Positions 14,699-15,264 of a DNA stretch of 15,264 nt are shown one piece after another. The DNA lies in assembly GCA_937995745.1 (NCBI GenBank), contig CALKIU010000032.1:1-15264 (forward strand), read 5' to 3'. How positions within the stretch are numbered: position 1 is the first letter of the stretch; each line of letters begins with the position of its first letter. The notes below the pieces were generated by a model that saw only the letters and a program-made list of their open reading frames with translations, had not been told where the DNA came from and did no database searches. The position numbers were made by a program, and so were the translations under genes. This DNA comes from an uncultured Bacillaceae bacterium (lineage in GTDB: Bacteria > Bacillota > Bacilli > Bacillales > Cytobacillaceae).

Positions 14699-14762
14699 GG
14701 CTTAAGTTTAAGCCAATTCCTGTGAACGGCATAGATATAGTACTGAGAAGAGCTTGTACCAA
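14699..14762 (-). promoter_or_regulatory. Putative promoter and leader palindrome of the DASS gene
   Basis: On the minus strand TTGGTA (14762-14757) is 17 nt from TATATC (14739-14734), each with 4 of 6 consensus matches, giving a start near 14727. Just downstream of that start, GGCTTAA-GT-TTAAGCC at 14699-14714 is a perfect 7-bp inverted repeat. That is a typical place for a repressor operator. Confidence 0.4.
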
Positions 14763-14849
14763 TTTTATCAAATATTTTTTACAAAAACATTCCTTCTATG
14801 GATCGATCTAAACAATCTCAGTAAATGATGTATGGAAAGGAGCAAAAGC

Positions 14850-15264
14850 ATGTCCCTACCAAATTTCCCAAATATTACACCTACCATTTCCCTCGGCCGC
14901 GGCGATGTTGTGAACTTGCTCCTCGCCTCCATTGCCATCGAAGAATTAAGCTTGGCACATATCCTCAATGCAGAGGGGGAAAAAATTCAACTGGCCCTGG
15001 GCACGCTTGGCGAACTGTCTCCGGCACCGACACTGGAAGAAATTTTAGAAGTCAACGACAGCGTTCGAGACACACTGGCCATGGCAATTAAAAAAGAATT
15101 ATTGCTGGATAATAGGATGCGGCAAGTTCTCTCACTGACTGCCGGAGGCGGAATCGGACCGACAGGACCGCCTGGACCGCCCGGACCAACGGGACCAGAA
15201 GGACCTCAAGGACCGCCAGGACCAACAGGACCGGAAGGACCGCAGGGACCACCCGGACCGACTG
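14850..15264 (+). CDS. Collagen-like (Gly-Pro-X) spore/exosporium surface protein, 5' part only
   Basis: The reading frame is open from ATG 14850 to the window edge (138 codons, no stop), so only the N-terminus is seen. AAAGGAG at 14836-14842 sits 7 nt before the start. Residues 1-98 form a non-collagenous head: a Pro-rich start (MSLPNFPNITPTISLGRGD), then helices (NLLLASIAIEELSLAHILNA at 22-41, EEILEVNDSVRDTLAMAIKK at 63-82, and up to Leu96). This EEL-x-HI-x-NAE head resembles N-termini of collagen-like proteins in other spore formers, as I recall them. After GGG, collagen triplets run from Gly103 to the edge, mostly GPT, GPE, GPQ and GPP. There is no signal peptide and no BclA-type leader that I recognise. 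Surface attachment as hair-like filaments, as with BclA, is inference. Confidence 0.85.
   Translation, partial: MSLPNFPNITPTISLGRGDVVNLLLASIAIEELSLAHILNAEGEKIQLALGTLGELSPAPTLEEILEVNDSVRDTLAMAIKKELLLDNRMRQVLSLTAGGGIGPTGPPGPPGPTGPEGPQGPPGPTGPEGPQGPPGPT
15183..15264 (+). repeat. 36-bp tandem repeat coding for GPTGPEGPQGPP
   Basis: Two complete 36-bp units (15183-15218 and 15219-15254) encode the identical 12-residue block GPTGPEGPQGPP, and a third begins at 15255. The copies differ at synonymous third positions, so the protein repeat is conserved more strictly than the DNA. The array continues past the window. Confidence 0.85.

Noticed and set aside
12572..15057. Identical 13-mer TTAGAAGTCAACG at 12572-12584 and 15045-15057
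   Set aside because: Flanks do not match; one copy is inside the collagen-like gene. A shared 13-mer in 15 kb is compatible with chance.

Overview
The window looks like chromosomal DNA of a spore-forming, low-to-moderate G+C Gram-positive bacterium of the Bacillaceae. The evidence is AGGAGG-type ribosome binding sites, compact intrinsic terminators, a 164-residue LysM/YkuD L,D-transpeptidase that closely resembles Bacillus subtilis YkuD, and a collagen-like spore-surface protein with (Gly-Pro-X)n repeats. The C-rich third codon positions would fit a thermophilic genus near Caldibacillus or Geobacillus, but that placement is only an inference. I see no rRNA, tRNA, CRISPR array, transposase or phage gene.

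Layout from left to right. Positions 1-140 hold a small array of alternating inverted repeats that may continue beyond the left edge. A DHA2-type multidrug efflux MFS transporter (minus) follows, then an RsmF/EfmM-type 16S rRNA m5C methyltransferase (minus). Next is a GntR/FCD regulator (plus) facing a BrnQ branched-chain amino acid carrier (minus). The gap between them has a terminator at each end and a cluster of DnaA-box-like 9-mers in the middle. Upstream of brnQ is a long A+T-rich region with a CodY-like site and a 21-codon stump of a DeoR-family regulator. Then come a DUF1284 cysteine-rich protein (minus), the L,D-transpeptidase (plus), a threonine dehydratase with a C-terminal ACT domain (plus) and a UvrC-like half-protein (GIY-YIG, four-cysteine cluster, UVR motif; plus). 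The right part has an SDF-family transporter with unusual binding-site residues (minus), a SLC13/DASS transporter with two RCK_C domains (minus), and the 5' end of a collagen-like gene that runs off the right edge (plus).

Most genes appear to be single transcription units with their own promoter or terminator, and orientation changes often. A loose theme is amino acid handling. BrnQ imports Ile/Leu/Val, and threonine dehydratase makes 2-oxobutyrate, the isoleucine precursor. A 10-13 bp motif occurs in both the gntR and brnQ upstream regions, which suggests the FCD regulator may control the BrnQ carrier. Several start codons were moved inward from the longest ORF on the basis of ribosome binding sites.

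The items most worth a second look are the SDF transporter with altered Na+ and substrate ligands, the UvrC-like half-protein, the collagen-like surface protein, the DnaA-box-like cluster and the shared gntR/brnQ motif.
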